In this document: positions 43,372 through 51,666 of the stretch, piece by piece
Layout of the letters: each line of letters starts with the position of its first letter
Numbering within the stretch: the first letter of the stretch is position 1
Source of the DNA: Streptomyces sp. ASQP_92
GTDB lineage: Bacteria > Actinomycetota > Actinomycetes > Streptomycetales > Streptomycetaceae
Length of the DNA stretch: 64,000 bases
Assembly (NCBI RefSeq): GCF_025399895.1
Contig: NZ_JAODUA010000005.1
Coordinates: 62,001 to 126,000, forward strand
Reading direction: 5' to 3'
Made by a program: the position numbers and the translations under genes
Notes under the pieces: model-generated
The model's database searches: none
What the model was told of the DNA's origin: nothing
Seen by the model: only the letters and a program-made list of their open reading frames with translations

Positions 43372-44718
43372 ATGACCACGCAAGAAACCCCGAGCAAGCA
43401 CGCCCGGCAGTTCGGCCTGCCGATCGCCACCGCGCTGGTCATGGGCAACATCATCGGCGGCGGAATCTTCCTGCTGCCCGCCTCCGTCGCCCCGTTCGGC
43501 ACGATCAGCCTGGTCGCGTTCGCCGTCCTCACCGCCGGCGCGATCGCCCTCGCCCTCGTCTTCGGCCGGCTCGCCCAACGGCACCCCCAGACCGGTGGCC
43601 CCTACGTCTACGCCCGCGAGGCCTTCGGCGACTTCGCGGGATTCCTCGCCGCCTGGTCCTACTGGATCACCACCTGGGTCTCCAACGCCGCCCTCGCGGT
43701 CGCCGCCGTCGGCTACCTCGACGTCCTCATACCCGTACACGAGTCCAAGGCCGCGACGATCACCGCCGCCCTGCTCCTCCAATGGCTCCCCGCCCTCGCC
43801 AACCTCGCGGGCACCCGGTACGTGGGCGCGGTCCAACTCCTGTCCACCGTCTTGAAGTTCGCCCCGCTGCTCCTGGTCGCCGTCGGCGGGCTCTTCTTCT
43901 TCGACCCCGCCAACCTCGGCCCCTTCCAGGCGGGCGGACAGTCCGGGCTCGGCGCGATATCCGCGTCCGCCGCGATCCTGCTCTTCAGCTACCTCGGCGT
44001 CGAGTCCGCCGCCGTCAGCGCGGGCGAGGTGCGCGATCCGCGCCGCAACGTCGGCCGCGCCACCATCCTGGGCACCCTGGGAGCCGCCCTGATCTACCTC
44101 CTGGGAACGCTCTCCGTCTTCGGTACGGTCCCGCACGACAAGCTGGTGTCCTCCGCCGCCCCCTTCACCGACGCCGTGAACTCCATGTTCGGCGGCTCCT
44201 GGGGCGGCACCGCGGTCGCCGTCGCCGCCCTCGTCTCCATGGTCGGCGCCCTCAACGGCTGGACCCTGCTCAGCGCCCAGACCCCGTACGCCGCCGCCAA
44301 GGACGGGCTGTTCCCGCAGATGTTCGGCACGAAGCGGCGCGGGGTTCCGACGGCCGGCGTCCTGGTGACCGCCGTCCTCGCCTCGCTCCTCACGGTCTAC
44401 AACTACACGGCGGGATCCAAGGGCGTCTTCGAGACCCTGGTCCTGGTGACCACCTTCACCGCCACCGTCCCCTACCTCCTGTCGACCGCCGCCCAGATCT
44501 ACTTCCTCGCCTCCGGCCAGTCGCGGCGCGTGCACCGCTCCCGTCTGGTGCGCGACGCGGTCCTCGCGGTCCTCGCCTTCGGCTTCTCCATGTGGCTGGT
44601 GGCCGGCTCCGGTTACGAGGCCGTCTACCAGGGCGTCCTGTTCCTCTTCGCGGGCGTCCTCGTGTACGCGTGGATGGCCGCCCGCAAGCAGGCCGGGCAG
44701 ACGCGGCCCGCGAACTGA
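43372..44718 (+). CDS. APC family amino-acid permease
   Basis: 448 residues with about twelve hydrophobic helices. The first-helix motif ATALVMGNIIGGGIFLLPAS carries the GxG substrate-carboxyl site of APC transporters; GGPYVYAREAFGDFAGFLAAW and FSYLGVESAAVSAGEV are further landmarks, close to AdiC/YjeM-type permeases. Likely imports or exchanges an amino acid. ATG at 43372 is preceded only by a GAGAGG motif 18 bases upstream. It follows the phosphodiesterase gene after about 70 bases once that gene's frame is repaired. Confidence 0.9.
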   Translation: MTTQETPSKHARQFGLPIATALVMGNIIGGGIFLLPASVAPFGTISLVAFAVLTAGAIALALVFGRLAQRHPQTGGPYVYAREAFGDFAGFLAAWSYWITTWVSNAALAVAAVGYLDVLIPVHESKAATITAALLLQWLPALANLAGTRYVGAVQLLSTVLKFAPLLLVAVGGLFFFDPANLGPFQAGGQSGLGAISASAAILLFSYLGVESAAVSAGEVRDPRRNVGRATILGTLGAALIYLLGTLSVFGTVPHDKLVSSAAPFTDAVNSMFGGSWGGTAVAVAALVSMVGALNGWTLLSAQTPYAAAKDGLFPQMFGTKRRGVPTAGVLVTAVLASLLTVYNYTAGSKGVFETLVLVTTFTATVPYLLSTAAQIYFLASGQSRRVHRSRLVRDAVLAVLAFGFSMWLVAGSGYEAVYQGVLFLFAGVLVYAWMAARKQAGQTRPAN

Positions 44719-44912
44719 CACCTCGTCCGCCCCGACCCGGGGCCCGCGAGCGGAACGTGGGCGCGCGGCCCTTCCGGGCCAGGGCCCGTCGACGTGTTGT
44801 TCACCACCCCGTCGTGCCCCGCGCGGGCCCCGACGGCGACGGGTCCGGGCATAACGGGCGTAGCGGCAGCGGCGGTTGCGTGCGAGTGGATCATGTGTGG
44901 TGGGATGAGGTG

Positions 44913-46256
44913 ATGCGAACCCCCACCCGCATGCAGCCCCGCTACCGCAATCCCTATGACGAACTGGCCGCACTGGCCGACCCCGAGCCGGACCCCCACC
45001 CGGACGACGCACCCTGGACCGACCCCGATGCCGGCCCCAGCACCCGGGCCCTGCCGGAAGCGATACCCGGACAGACAGCGGCGGACATCCCGACCGCCGG
45101 CGCCCCGGGGCCCGAGCTGCCTCGCCCCGGCCACCGGCGCGCGGAACCGGGCGACGACTTCTTCGCCTCCCCGCCCCGGCGCCGCCGCGCCCCGAACGGC
45201 CGACGCACCCGGCGCGGCCGCCGACGCCGCGGCAGCCTGCTCGCGGCGGTGCCCCGCGCCGCCAAACTGCTGATCGCCCTCGGCGTATGCGCCGGGTTCC
45301 TGGTCCTCGGTGACCGTTGCGCGGTGATGTACGCGGAGAAGAAGGCACAGCGTGCGCTCCAGTCCCAGCTGGGTCTGGAGGCCGCGCCCCAGGTCGACAT
45401 CCACGGCTTCCCCTTCCTCACCCAGGTCCTGGACAAGCGCCTGGAACACGTGGACGTCACCGTGCCGCATGTGCCCGCCGATCGCATCTCCCTCGCGAAG
45501 GTACGGGCCGGCGCGCACGACATCGAGCTGACGGGCGATCTGCCCAGCGACATCAGCGGCGCGGTGATCGGCAGCCTGAACGGCGAGATCACGCTCTCAT
45601 TCGACGACATGAACCGCGAACTGGCCGCCTCGCAGGTCAAGTTCAGCCGCAGGGCCGGCAACTCGGTCGCCGCCGACGGCAAGCTGACCATCGCCGGACA
45701 GGAACTCCGCGTCAGCGCGGCCGCCCGGCTACGCCTCGACGGCGACCAGGGACTGTCCACGGACATCGACGGCATGAGCCTGGACATGCCCGGCATCGCC
45801 ACCTACCGGCCCGGCCGCGACCGGGGCCTCACCCTGCACCGCGAGAGCGCCGAACTCATCGCCCGCGACACCGCCCGGGTGAAGGCGCTGCTCGCGGTGC
45901 CCGCCGTGGTCAAGCGCCTCGGAGTGCCGGACAAGGACGTCCAGTTGGCCCTGCGCGACGAGGACAAGCTCCACCAATTGGTCGGCACGCCCCGTTTCGC
46001 CGAGCAGCTCACCCACGTCAACCTCGTCGACGTGGTGGCCGACCACCCCTGGCTCCTGACGAAGATCGGCATCGACCCGAAGCTGATCACCGGCCTCCTC
46101 GCCATGCGCCCCCCGGAGCTGTCCGACCGCCTCTCCTTCTCGTTCACCCTGCCCAAGGAGGCACACGACCTGCGTCTGCGGGATGTACGCGTCGAGAAGA
46201 ACGGCATCGTGGCCACGGTCTCCGGCGCGGGTCTCAAGGTCGGCAAGGGCAGCTAG
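44913..46256 (+). CDS. DUF2993 domain protein, membrane-anchored (LmeA-like)
   Basis: 447 residues. The first 105 residues are a Pro/Asp-rich then Arg-rich cytosolic segment, followed by one membrane helix (AAKLLIALGVCAGFLVLGD). Residues 135-445 match DUF2993: ALQSQLGLEAAPQVDIHGFPFLTQVLDKRLEHVDV, ISGAVIGSLNGEITLSFDD. In mycobacteria the family member LmeA supports lipomannan synthesis in the periplasm. The start is probably ATG 44913 (or the adjacent GTG 44910) with GGATGAGG near; ATG 44931 is also possible. Apparently monocistronic. Confidence 0.85.
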   Translation: MRTPTRMQPRYRNPYDELAALADPEPDPHPDDAPWTDPDAGPSTRALPEAIPGQTAADIPTAGAPGPELPRPGHRRAEPGDDFFASPPRRRRAPNGRRTRRGRRRRGSLLAAVPRAAKLLIALGVCAGFLVLGDRCAVMYAEKKAQRALQSQLGLEAAPQVDIHGFPFLTQVLDKRLEHVDVTVPHVPADRISLAKVRAGAHDIELTGDLPSDISGAVIGSLNGEITLSFDDMNRELAASQVKFSRRAGNSVAADGKLTIAGQELRVSAAARLRLDGDQGLSTDIDGMSLDMPGIATYRPGRDRGLTLHRESAELIARDTARVKALLAVPAVVKRLGVPDKDVQLALRDEDKLHQLVGTPRFAEQLTHVNLVDVVADHPWLLTKIGIDPKLITGLLAMRPPELSDRLSFSFTLPKEAHDLRLRDVRVEKNGIVATVSGAGLKVGKGS

Positions 46257-46450
46257 CCCGCCCGGCACACGGTGGGCCGAGCTACGGGACGTGCGGGGCC
46301 CGGGTCTCGCCACGGCCCGCGGGGGCGGCCATGGGCGCCACCCCGTGCCCCCCATGCCTCCGCCCGCCCCCGGGGCCGGCGCCGTCTGGGGGTGCGAACC
46401 CCGGCGAATGCACCGATGCTGGGAGGGCCAGCATCCGCAAGGAGGCAGAT

Positions 46451-46645
46451 ATGTCGATGCTCGACAAGCTCAAGGGCCTGCTGAAGGGCCACCCAGACCA
46501 GGCGCGGCAGGGCGTGGAGAAGGCCGGCGACGCCTTCGACGCGAAGACCGGGAACAAGTACCAGAGCCAGGTCGACACGGCCCAGCGGAAGATGAACGAG
46601 CAGTTGGGCCCCGACGGCTCGCAGAACACCCCTCCGCAGAGCTAG
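46451..46645 (+). CDS. MT0933/Rv0909-like antitoxin family protein
   Basis: 64 residues: MLDKLKGLLKGHPDQARQGVEKAGDAFDAKTGNKY is split by the family's typical K-A-G-D...K-T-G-x-(K/Y) motif, with Q-V-D-x-x-Q following. Annotated as antitoxin in many actinobacteria by likeness to M. tuberculosis Rv0909. No toxin gene is adjacent on either side, so it may have another role. ATG at 46451 has AAGGAGG. A hairpin terminator begins 42 bases after the stop. Confidence 0.82.
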   Translation: MSMLDKLKGLLKGHPDQARQGVEKAGDAFDAKTGNKYQSQVDTAQRKMNEQLGPDGSQNTPPQS

Positions 46646-46686
46646 CCGGGCCCCCGGCGGGGCCCCGACCACGACGCCGCCTCCCG

Positions 46687-46707
46687 CCGGCCCCCCGTAG
46701 GGGCCGG
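46687..46707 (+). terminator. GC-rich hairpin terminator
   Basis: CCGGCCCC-CCGTA-GGGGCCGG, a perfect 8-bp stem with a 5-base loop, just downstream of the antitoxin gene. No U-tract follows, as is usual in Streptomyces. Confidence 0.65.
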
Positions 46708-46820
46708 GACAGGGGGCGGCTCGTGGTGCGCCGCCCGCTTGCCGAGTCCCGGCCGCTACGTCAAGAGGAGTCACCCGGTAGAGCGGATCTGCCCCGGATC
46801 CGCGCACGTCACCGGCCCCG

Positions 46821-47183
46821 GTGGGCAGAGCTGTCCTCGTGCCGTCCGTCTCCCTCGCCTGCCTGCGCCGCACCCTGGTGGTGCTGGTGGTGCTCGGCGC
46901 GCTGTTCGGGGCGGCGCCCGACGTGCAGGCGTGCGAGGGGCGGACGGTGGTGGGCACGGCCGAGGCGGCCCCCGCGCCCGAACCGTCCAGTGAGGGCCTG
47001 CCGGACGCCGCCGACGCGGTACTCCCCGTGCAGCCGGGCCGCCTCGCGCGTCCCGGCCGCCCCGCGCCGGCCGACGCCCCGCGACCGGAGCCGACCCCGC
47101 CGCCGACCGCCCCCGCCTCCCGCCACCACGCCCGTCAGCCGGCCACGGCGACGGGCGTCCGCTGTGTGGTGCTGCGCTGCTGA
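46821..47183 (+). CDS. hypothetical secreted or membrane-anchored protein
   Basis: 120 residues. A hydrophobic N-terminus (LACLRRTLVVLVVLGALFGAAPDVQA) looks like a signal peptide with an A-x-A-like end, followed by a Pro/Ala-rich segment and a short C-terminal VRCVVLRC. No known domain. Start uncertain: GTG 46821 or GTG 46839, neither with a clear ribosome site. The coding bias is typical, but it could be a misread frame. Confidence 0.5.
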   Translation: MGRAVLVPSVSLACLRRTLVVLVVLGALFGAAPDVQACEGRTVVGTAEAAPAPEPSSEGLPDAADAVLPVQPGRLARPGRPAPADAPRPEPTPPPTAPASRHHARQPATATGVRCVVLRC

Positions 47184-47243
47184 CCGTTCCGTACGGAACC
47201 AGGTCGGACAGTCAACTCACGTACCCAGCAAGGTGGTTCAGCC

Positions 47244-47405
47244 ATGCCCATCGACCCCCTGGCGGCACTCAACGCCATGATCCGCGCCGAAGCCGCCCGC
47301 ATCAAGCCCGCCGGGCCCCCCACCCCCGACGAGACACCGACCCCGCCCCACGACCAGGAGCACCGCCCCGGGCGGCCCCACCCCGCCGAACACCCGGACC
47401 GCTAG
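47244..47405 (+). CDS. 53-residue hypothetical protein
   Basis: Starts PIDPLAALNAMIRAEAARIK and ends in a Pro/His/Asp-rich tail. ATG at 47244 has AAGGTGG nine bases upstream, and third positions are GC-rich throughout. The helical start followed by a disordered acidic/Pro tail is the look of many small conserved Streptomyces proteins. No function can be assigned. It is convergent with the GH6 gene across the palindrome array. Confidence 0.6.
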   Translation: MPIDPLAALNAMIRAEAARIKPAGPPTPDETPTPPHDQEHRPGRPHPAEHPDR

Positions 47406-47463
47406 CGGCGGGTACGGGTACGGGGCCGGGGGCCGGAGGGCTTGGGGCGGTGGGGTGGGCGCG

Positions 47464-47612
47464 TGAGAGCGCTCTCGGACGCCCGCGCCGCGCTGATGCC
47501 GTGCCGGTCGGTGGGCGCGTGAGAGCGCTCTCGGATGCCTGCGCCGTGCTAAGCCGTGCCGGTCGGGCGGGTGCGTGAGAGCGCTCTCGGACGTCCGCGC
47601 CGCGCTAAGCCG
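47464..47612. repeat. three-copy 56-base tandem repeat carrying GAGAGCGCTCTC
   Basis: Palindromes at 47464-47475, 47520-47531 and 47576-47587, exactly 56 bases apart, each within the unit TGAGAGCGCTCTCGGA(C/T)G followed by CGCCG(C/T)GCT(A/G)A and GCCGTGCCGGTCG. The last unit runs over the stop codon of the GH6 gene. Together with 38982-39078 this is the second array of the same palindrome. Confidence 0.9.
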
Positions 47613-48609
47613 TGCCGGTCGCGCTGGGCCCGCCGGCCGCACGCGCCAGGCCCAGCGCGTACTCGGGCCACCAGCGGCCGGCCTGTGGGCCGCCCCGGCA
47701 GGTGCCGTCCGACTCGCCGGGGCGCTTGACCCACAGGTAGGCGTCGATCAGCGCGTCCCCGGTGGCCGCCGTGGGCGGGGTGCCGAGGGCGCGGCCGGGC
47801 GGGTTGCACCACGGCTCTTCGCCGCCGGTGTAGGGGCCGTTGCCGTTGCGGCTGGTGTCGATGACGAAGTGCTTGCCGCCCAGCGCGGCGGAGAGCCGGT
47901 GCCCGTACTCCGCACTGGACGCGGTCGTCTGGAAAGCGGAGACGTTCAGCGAGAACCCGTCGGCCTGCTCCACCCCCGCCTTCCGCAGCGGCTCCAGGAG
48001 CGTCGACTGATCGGTGACCCAGCCCGAGTGCCCGGTGTCGAGGTACACCTTCGTCGCGGGTCCGCGCTTCAACTGGCCCACCGCATGGGCGAGAAGGGAC
48101 AGGCGCTCGGCCGATGGCGCGCCCGGGCAGCCGCTCACCAGGTGGGCGATCGCGTCCGGCTCGACGATCACCGTGGCCGGGCGGTCGCCGATGCCGCGCG
48201 CGAACGCCTCGATCCACGTCCGGTAGGCGGCCGCGTCCTCGGCGCCGCCCTGGGAGAGGCCGCCGCAGTCGCGGTGGGGAATGTTGTACGCGACGAGGAC
48301 CGGCATCCGTCCGGCGCGGGCGGCGTCACCGGTGAGAGCGCGTACCGACTGCTCGATGTCCTCGGGCCGCGGCCAGTCCGCCTGCGGCCGCAGCGAGATG
48401 CGCTCGATCAGCTCGGCGTCCGCCGCCCGGCCGGCCCCCCGCCACTCGGCGGCCTGCCGGGCGGCCGGGCCCACCGGATTCACCCAGTAGGGGCCCGGAT
48501 ACGGTTCGCCGGCCCGGGGCGCGGACCCCGGGGCGGTGAAGCCGAGCGAGAGCGCGGCGGCGAGCACCGCGAGGCAGCAGCGAACACGAGAGCGCGACCA
48601 ACGGGACAT
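47605..48609 (-). CDS. secreted glycoside hydrolase family 6 (beta-1,4-glucanase/cellobiohydrolase)
   Basis: 334 residues. A signal peptide is evident (RSRVRCCLAVLAAALSLGFTAP). GH6 landmarks: LVAYNIPHRDCGGLS, PATVIVEPDAIAHLVSGC (containing the catalytic-region Asp), KVYLDTGHSGWV, GFSLNVSAFQTT, FVIDTSRNGNGP and the final AYLWVKRPGESDG. No cellulose-binding module is attached. The enzyme inverts beta-1,4-glucan links. ATG at 48609 is preferred to 48639 because it starts the signal peptide. Palindromes resembling LacI-type operators lie downstream, not upstream. Confidence 0.92.
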   Translation of the reverse strand: MSRWSRSRVRCCLAVLAAALSLGFTAPGSAPRAGEPYPGPYWVNPVGPAARQAAEWRGAGRAADAELIERISLRPQADWPRPEDIEQSVRALTGDAARAGRMPVLVAYNIPHRDCGGLSQGGAEDAAAYRTWIEAFARGIGDRPATVIVEPDAIAHLVSGCPGAPSAERLSLLAHAVGQLKRGPATKVYLDTGHSGWVTDQSTLLEPLRKAGVEQADGFSLNVSAFQTTASSAEYGHRLSAALGGKHFVIDTSRNGNGPYTGGEEPWCNPPGRALGTPPTAATGDALIDAYLWVKRPGESDGTCRGGPQAGRWWPEYALGLARAAGGPSATGTA

Positions 48610-48793
48610 GCGTACCCCAAGGATGCCGTACCGGACCATTGCGGAGATCTTGGCATCCGAGGGCCGCGCGGGCCCGCAGCGGAGGGCCGTACGGCCGAGC
48701 GTGCCCGAACGCGCAAACGGCCGCGCTCACACGGCCGGGGCGCGCGAGCTCAGGGGCTCCTCGGATCGGGCGAGCCCCCCGGGGACGGGCGGC

Positions 48794-49369
48794 TCAGCCC
48801 GCCTCGCGGACGTGGAGGTGGCCGTCCCTGGGATAGGGCGGATGGGCGGGCAGGATCCGCTCGAAGCGGTAGCCGCCCTTCTCCGCGACGCGGCACGAGG
48901 CGAGGTTGTCGATCTGGTGGAGCAGCTCGACACGGCGCAGCCCGTCGTGGGCGAACGCCTCGAACGCCCATGCCGAGAGCGCTTCCAGAGCGCGCGGGGC
49001 CACCCCTTGACCGCGTGCGTGCGCCATCGTCCAGTAGCCCACCTCGGCGACCTCGCGGCCGGTGTCCTCGCTCCACCGCAGGCTGATGTTTCCCAGCACC
49101 GCGCCTTCCGCCGGCCCGAGTTGGTCCGCGCAGATGGCGTAGCTGAGCCGGGTCCCGTCCTCGCGGCCGCGCCGCTGCAGGTCGAGCCACCACTGAGCGT
49201 CCTCGGGACCCGCGATCGCGCGCGTGGTCCAGCGGGCTATGTCCGCGTCCCCGTAAGCCTCGATCACGGTCTCGGCGTCGTCCGCCCGCCAGGCCCGCAG
49301 CACCAGGCCTCCCGCCGCTCCGGCCGCGGGCACCCGCAGCGTCCCCGTCGCGCCCAGCATGTCCGTCAT
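48794..49369 (-). CDS. GNAT family N-acetyltransferase
   Basis: 191 residues. LVLRAWRADDAETVIEAYGDADIARW at the start, the acetyl-CoA loop in VGYWTMAHARGQGVAPRALEAL, and GLRRVELLHQIDNLASCRVAEKGGYRFE near the end: a RimJ/RimL-type enzyme, target unknown. ATG at 49369 has a weak AACGGGG site; a longer Arg-rich frame upstream to 49549 is not convincing. Monocistronic. Confidence 0.9.
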   Translation of the reverse strand: MTDMLGATGTLRVPAAGAAGGLVLRAWRADDAETVIEAYGDADIARWTTRAIAGPEDAQWWLDLQRRGREDGTRLSYAICADQLGPAEGAVLGNISLRWSEDTGREVAEVGYWTMAHARGQGVAPRALEALSAWAFEAFAHDGLRRVELLHQIDNLASCRVAEKGGYRFERILPAHPPYPRDGHLHVREAG

Positions 49370-49657
49370 CCCCGTTGTCTCCCTCGTCCGCGTCTTCCTG
49401 GGGGCCCGGCCTCGTCGGCATCGTCTCGGAACCCGGCCCGATGGCCGGGCGTCAAGCCCTGCCCCTGCCGGAGCCTCCCGAGCCCGACCCCGAGCCCGAC
49501 GTGTCCCGTGCTTGAGCCCGACCCGTCGAGGCCTCCCGTACCGAGCCAAGCGTACGGACGTGCCCGCGCTGCTTCCCCGGGGGGCGTCGGCCTACCCAAC
49601 AGGTGTGCGGCGAGAAGGAGTTGAGGTGTTCGGTCGGCTCGCGAGCCGTGCGGGAGG

Positions 49658-50311
49658 TCAGCCCGCGAGGAGCTGGGCGACCGCCCGCTCGGTCCACAGG
49701 CCCGCCGTGCCCGGGCACGCCGCCAGATAGGCCGTCACCACCGACTCGTCCCAGGCGCCCGCCTCCAGCAGCCCCTCCGCCAGATGCCGCAGATAGGAGG
49801 CCGAGGGGGCGGTCCAGTCGACCTCGTCCATGCGCCAGGGGGCGGTGAACGTGAGCACCGGCCGTCCCTCCAGCCACCCCGCGCGGACGAGGGTCTCGTA
49901 CCGCCCCTCGCCCAGCGCGGACCGGCCCGTGCTCAGCACCTCGCCGAGGTCGAGGTCCGCTCCGGGATCCCGGTACATCTCCTGCGCCGCGATGTCGGCG
50001 AACTGACCCGTCGAGATCAGGTGGGCCCGGGCGAGGACGCGTCCCCGCGCACCCGGGTCGTAGAAGGCACGGCCACCTCGCCACACGGGGGAGAGGGTGG
50101 CGAAGTAGAGCGCTCCCGGGAGCTCCAACGGCACGGAACGGGCAGGGAGTCGGGGGTCACGGCACCCCGGGTAGGTGCGCGCCGCTCCCGGGGGCCGGCC
50201 GCCCCGGATGTAGTGGGCGAGCCGGTCGGCATGCATGTTGGAGCCGTACGAGGCGTACCAGACCAGGCCGTCGGGCCGGTCCGAACGAGGGGCGGGCGAG
50301 ACGTTGTCCAC
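49658..50311 (-). CDS. gamma-glutamylcyclotransferase-like protein
   Basis: 217 residues. WYASYGSNMHADRLAHYI is the classical Y-G-S-N start of the cyclotransferase (BtrG/GGCT) fold, which binds a gamma-glutamyl group; ELPGALYFAT and a Glu-containing second half follow. Streptomyces homologues are often labelled histone deacetylase in databases, which I regard as a misnomer. GTG start at 50311 follows GGAGG. The catalytic Glu cannot be placed with certainty. It diverges from the NTF2-like gene. Confidence 0.75.
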   Translation of the reverse strand: MDNVSPAPRSDRPDGLVWYASYGSNMHADRLAHYIRGGRPPGAARTYPGCRDPRLPARSVPLELPGALYFATLSPVWRGGRAFYDPGARGRVLARAHLISTGQFADIAAQEMYRDPGADLDLGEVLSTGRSALGEGRYETLVRAGWLEGRPVLTFTAPWRMDEVDWTAPSASYLRHLAEGLLEAGAWDESVVTAYLAACPGTAGLWTERAVAQLLAG

Positions 50312-50489
50312 CGTGACACCTCCGCTGCGTCCACCGGATCAGCGGGCCCGGCCGCCGCATTACCTCGGCGGTAATCGACCGCTGGGCCGCCGCCCGGCAG
50401 AGTTGAGGACATCGGGACCCGGGCGGCGCACTCCGGCCGGGCCCCGGGTTTCTGACCAGGAAGAACGTATGCCACGGAGGCTGATTCAC

Positions 50490-50867
50490 ATGTCCGGGCA
50501 CCGCTATGGGACCGCTGTCGCCCGCTACTTCGAGGCCTGGAACGCCGACTCAGCCGAAGGCATCGCCAAGGCCGTCGCCGCCGCCTGGGCCGAGGACGGC
50601 ACCTACACCGACCCGCTCGCGGAGGCGGCCGGGCACGACGCCATCGCCGCCGTGATCGGCGCAGCGCGGGCCCAGTTCCCGGGGTTCGCGTTCCGGTTGC
50701 TCGGCGCGGTCGACGGGCACCACGACATCGCCCGCTTCGGATGGGAGCTGGTGTCGGTGGCCGACGGTACGGCCCCGGTCGCCGGGTCGGATGTGATCAC
50801 CCTCGCCGAGGACGGCCGTATCCGCGCCGTCGCCGGGTTCCTGGACCGCGTACCGCCTACGGCATGA
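50490..50867 (+). CDS. nuclear transport factor 2/SnoaL-like protein
   Basis: 125 residues with the NTF2-like cone: TAVARYFEAWNADSAEGIAKAVAAAWAEDGTYTDPLAEAAGHDAIAAVI spans the three helices and first strand; HHDIARFGWELV and GSDVITLAEDGRIRAVAGFLD are the core strands. Members are isomerases, hydrolases or binding proteins. ATG 50490 has GGAGG nine bases upstream; ATG 50469 with GGAAG is an alternative (seven residues more). Convergent 11-bp overlap with the XRE regulator. Confidence 0.85.
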   Translation: MSGHRYGTAVARYFEAWNADSAEGIAKAVAAAWAEDGTYTDPLAEAAGHDAIAAVIGAARAQFPGFAFRLLGAVDGHHDIARFGWELVSVADGTAPVAGSDVITLAEDGRIRAVAGFLDRVPPTA

Positions 50868-51663
50868 GCGACTGAAGGTACGTCGCCGTCTCCGTGTCGG
50901 CCGGCAGGAACGTCTCGATGGCCAGCTCGGAGACGGTGACATCCATCGGCGTGTTGAACGTGGCGATGGTCGATATGAACGACAGGACCGTGCCCGCGAC
51001 CTCGATGCGCAGCGGCAGCGCCAGGGGAGACGCCTGAGGGGCGCCCGTGGTTTGTGGAGCCGGGCTGCCGGACGGCACGGGGTGGGCGGCGACCTCCTCG
51101 TACAACGCGCGCAGGCCCTCGTTGCGCAGCAGGGCGATCTGGCGCTCCATCTGCTCCAGGAGATGGCCGCGCCACTGCGCCAGATTGCGGATGCGCGGAG
51201 CGAGGCCCTCGGGGTGCAGGGTCAGGCGCATGGCGTTGACCGGCGGCGTCAGCAGATGCCCGGCCACGCCGTCCAGAAGCATCTCGATGCCGCGGTTGGC
51301 GGCGAGCACCGTGTAGGTCGCGTCCACCATCAGCGCCGGGTACGGCTCGTACGCCGTGAGCAGGCGCTCCATCTGCTCGCGCAGGGAGTTCATGGCGGGG
51401 TCGTCGAGCGGGGTCTGGGCGTAGTGCGGTGCGTAACCGGCGGCCAGGAGCAGCGCGTTGCGTTCGCGGACCGGCACGTCCAGGTGCTCGGCGAGACGCA
51501 GGACCATCTCCTCGCTCGGGCGGGACCTGCCGGTCTCGATGAAGCTGATGTGCCGCGCCGAGGAGTCCGCGCGCAGCGCCAGCTCCAGTTGGCTGAGCCG
51601 GCGCTGCTCGCGCCAGCCGCGCAGCATCGGCCCGACTCTCGTCTCCAGTGCGGCGGTTGTCAT
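50857..51663 (-). CDS. XRE family transcriptional regulator with MmyB-like ligand domain
   Basis: 268 residues. A helix-turn-helix at residues 12-65 (RGWREQRRLSQLELALRAD, ARHISFIETGRSRPSEEMV), then the MmyB-like helical/PAS-like domain (LMVDATYTVLAANRGIEMLLDG, NAMRLTLHPEGLAPRIRNLAQW). The family usually represses a neighbouring dehydrogenase or NTF2-type gene. The ATG is three bases after the GT87 stop on the same strand, with no ribosome site of its own, so translation probably depends on the upstream gene or starts leaderless. Confidence 0.88.
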   Translation of the reverse strand: MTTAALETRVGPMLRGWREQRRLSQLELALRADSSARHISFIETGRSRPSEEMVLRLAEHLDVPVRERNALLLAAGYAPHYAQTPLDDPAMNSLREQMERLLTAYEPYPALMVDATYTVLAANRGIEMLLDGVAGHLLTPPVNAMRLTLHPEGLAPRIRNLAQWRGHLLEQMERQIALLRNEGLRALYEEVAAHPVPSGSPAPQTTGAPQASPLALPLRIEVAGTVLSFISTIATFNTPMDVTVSELAIETFLPADTETATYLQSLMP

Positions 51664-51666
51664 AGT

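Noticed and set aside
42382..45348. A 988-codon minus-strand open frame across the phosphodiesterase, APC and DUF2993 genes
   Set aside because: Low-complexity composition, no ribosome site or domain, and three well-supported genes on the other strand.
49658..50311. Histone deacetylase function for the YASYGSNM protein
   Set aside because: The sequence has the Y-G-S-N cyclotransferase start and none of the zinc-binding motifs of deacetylases.
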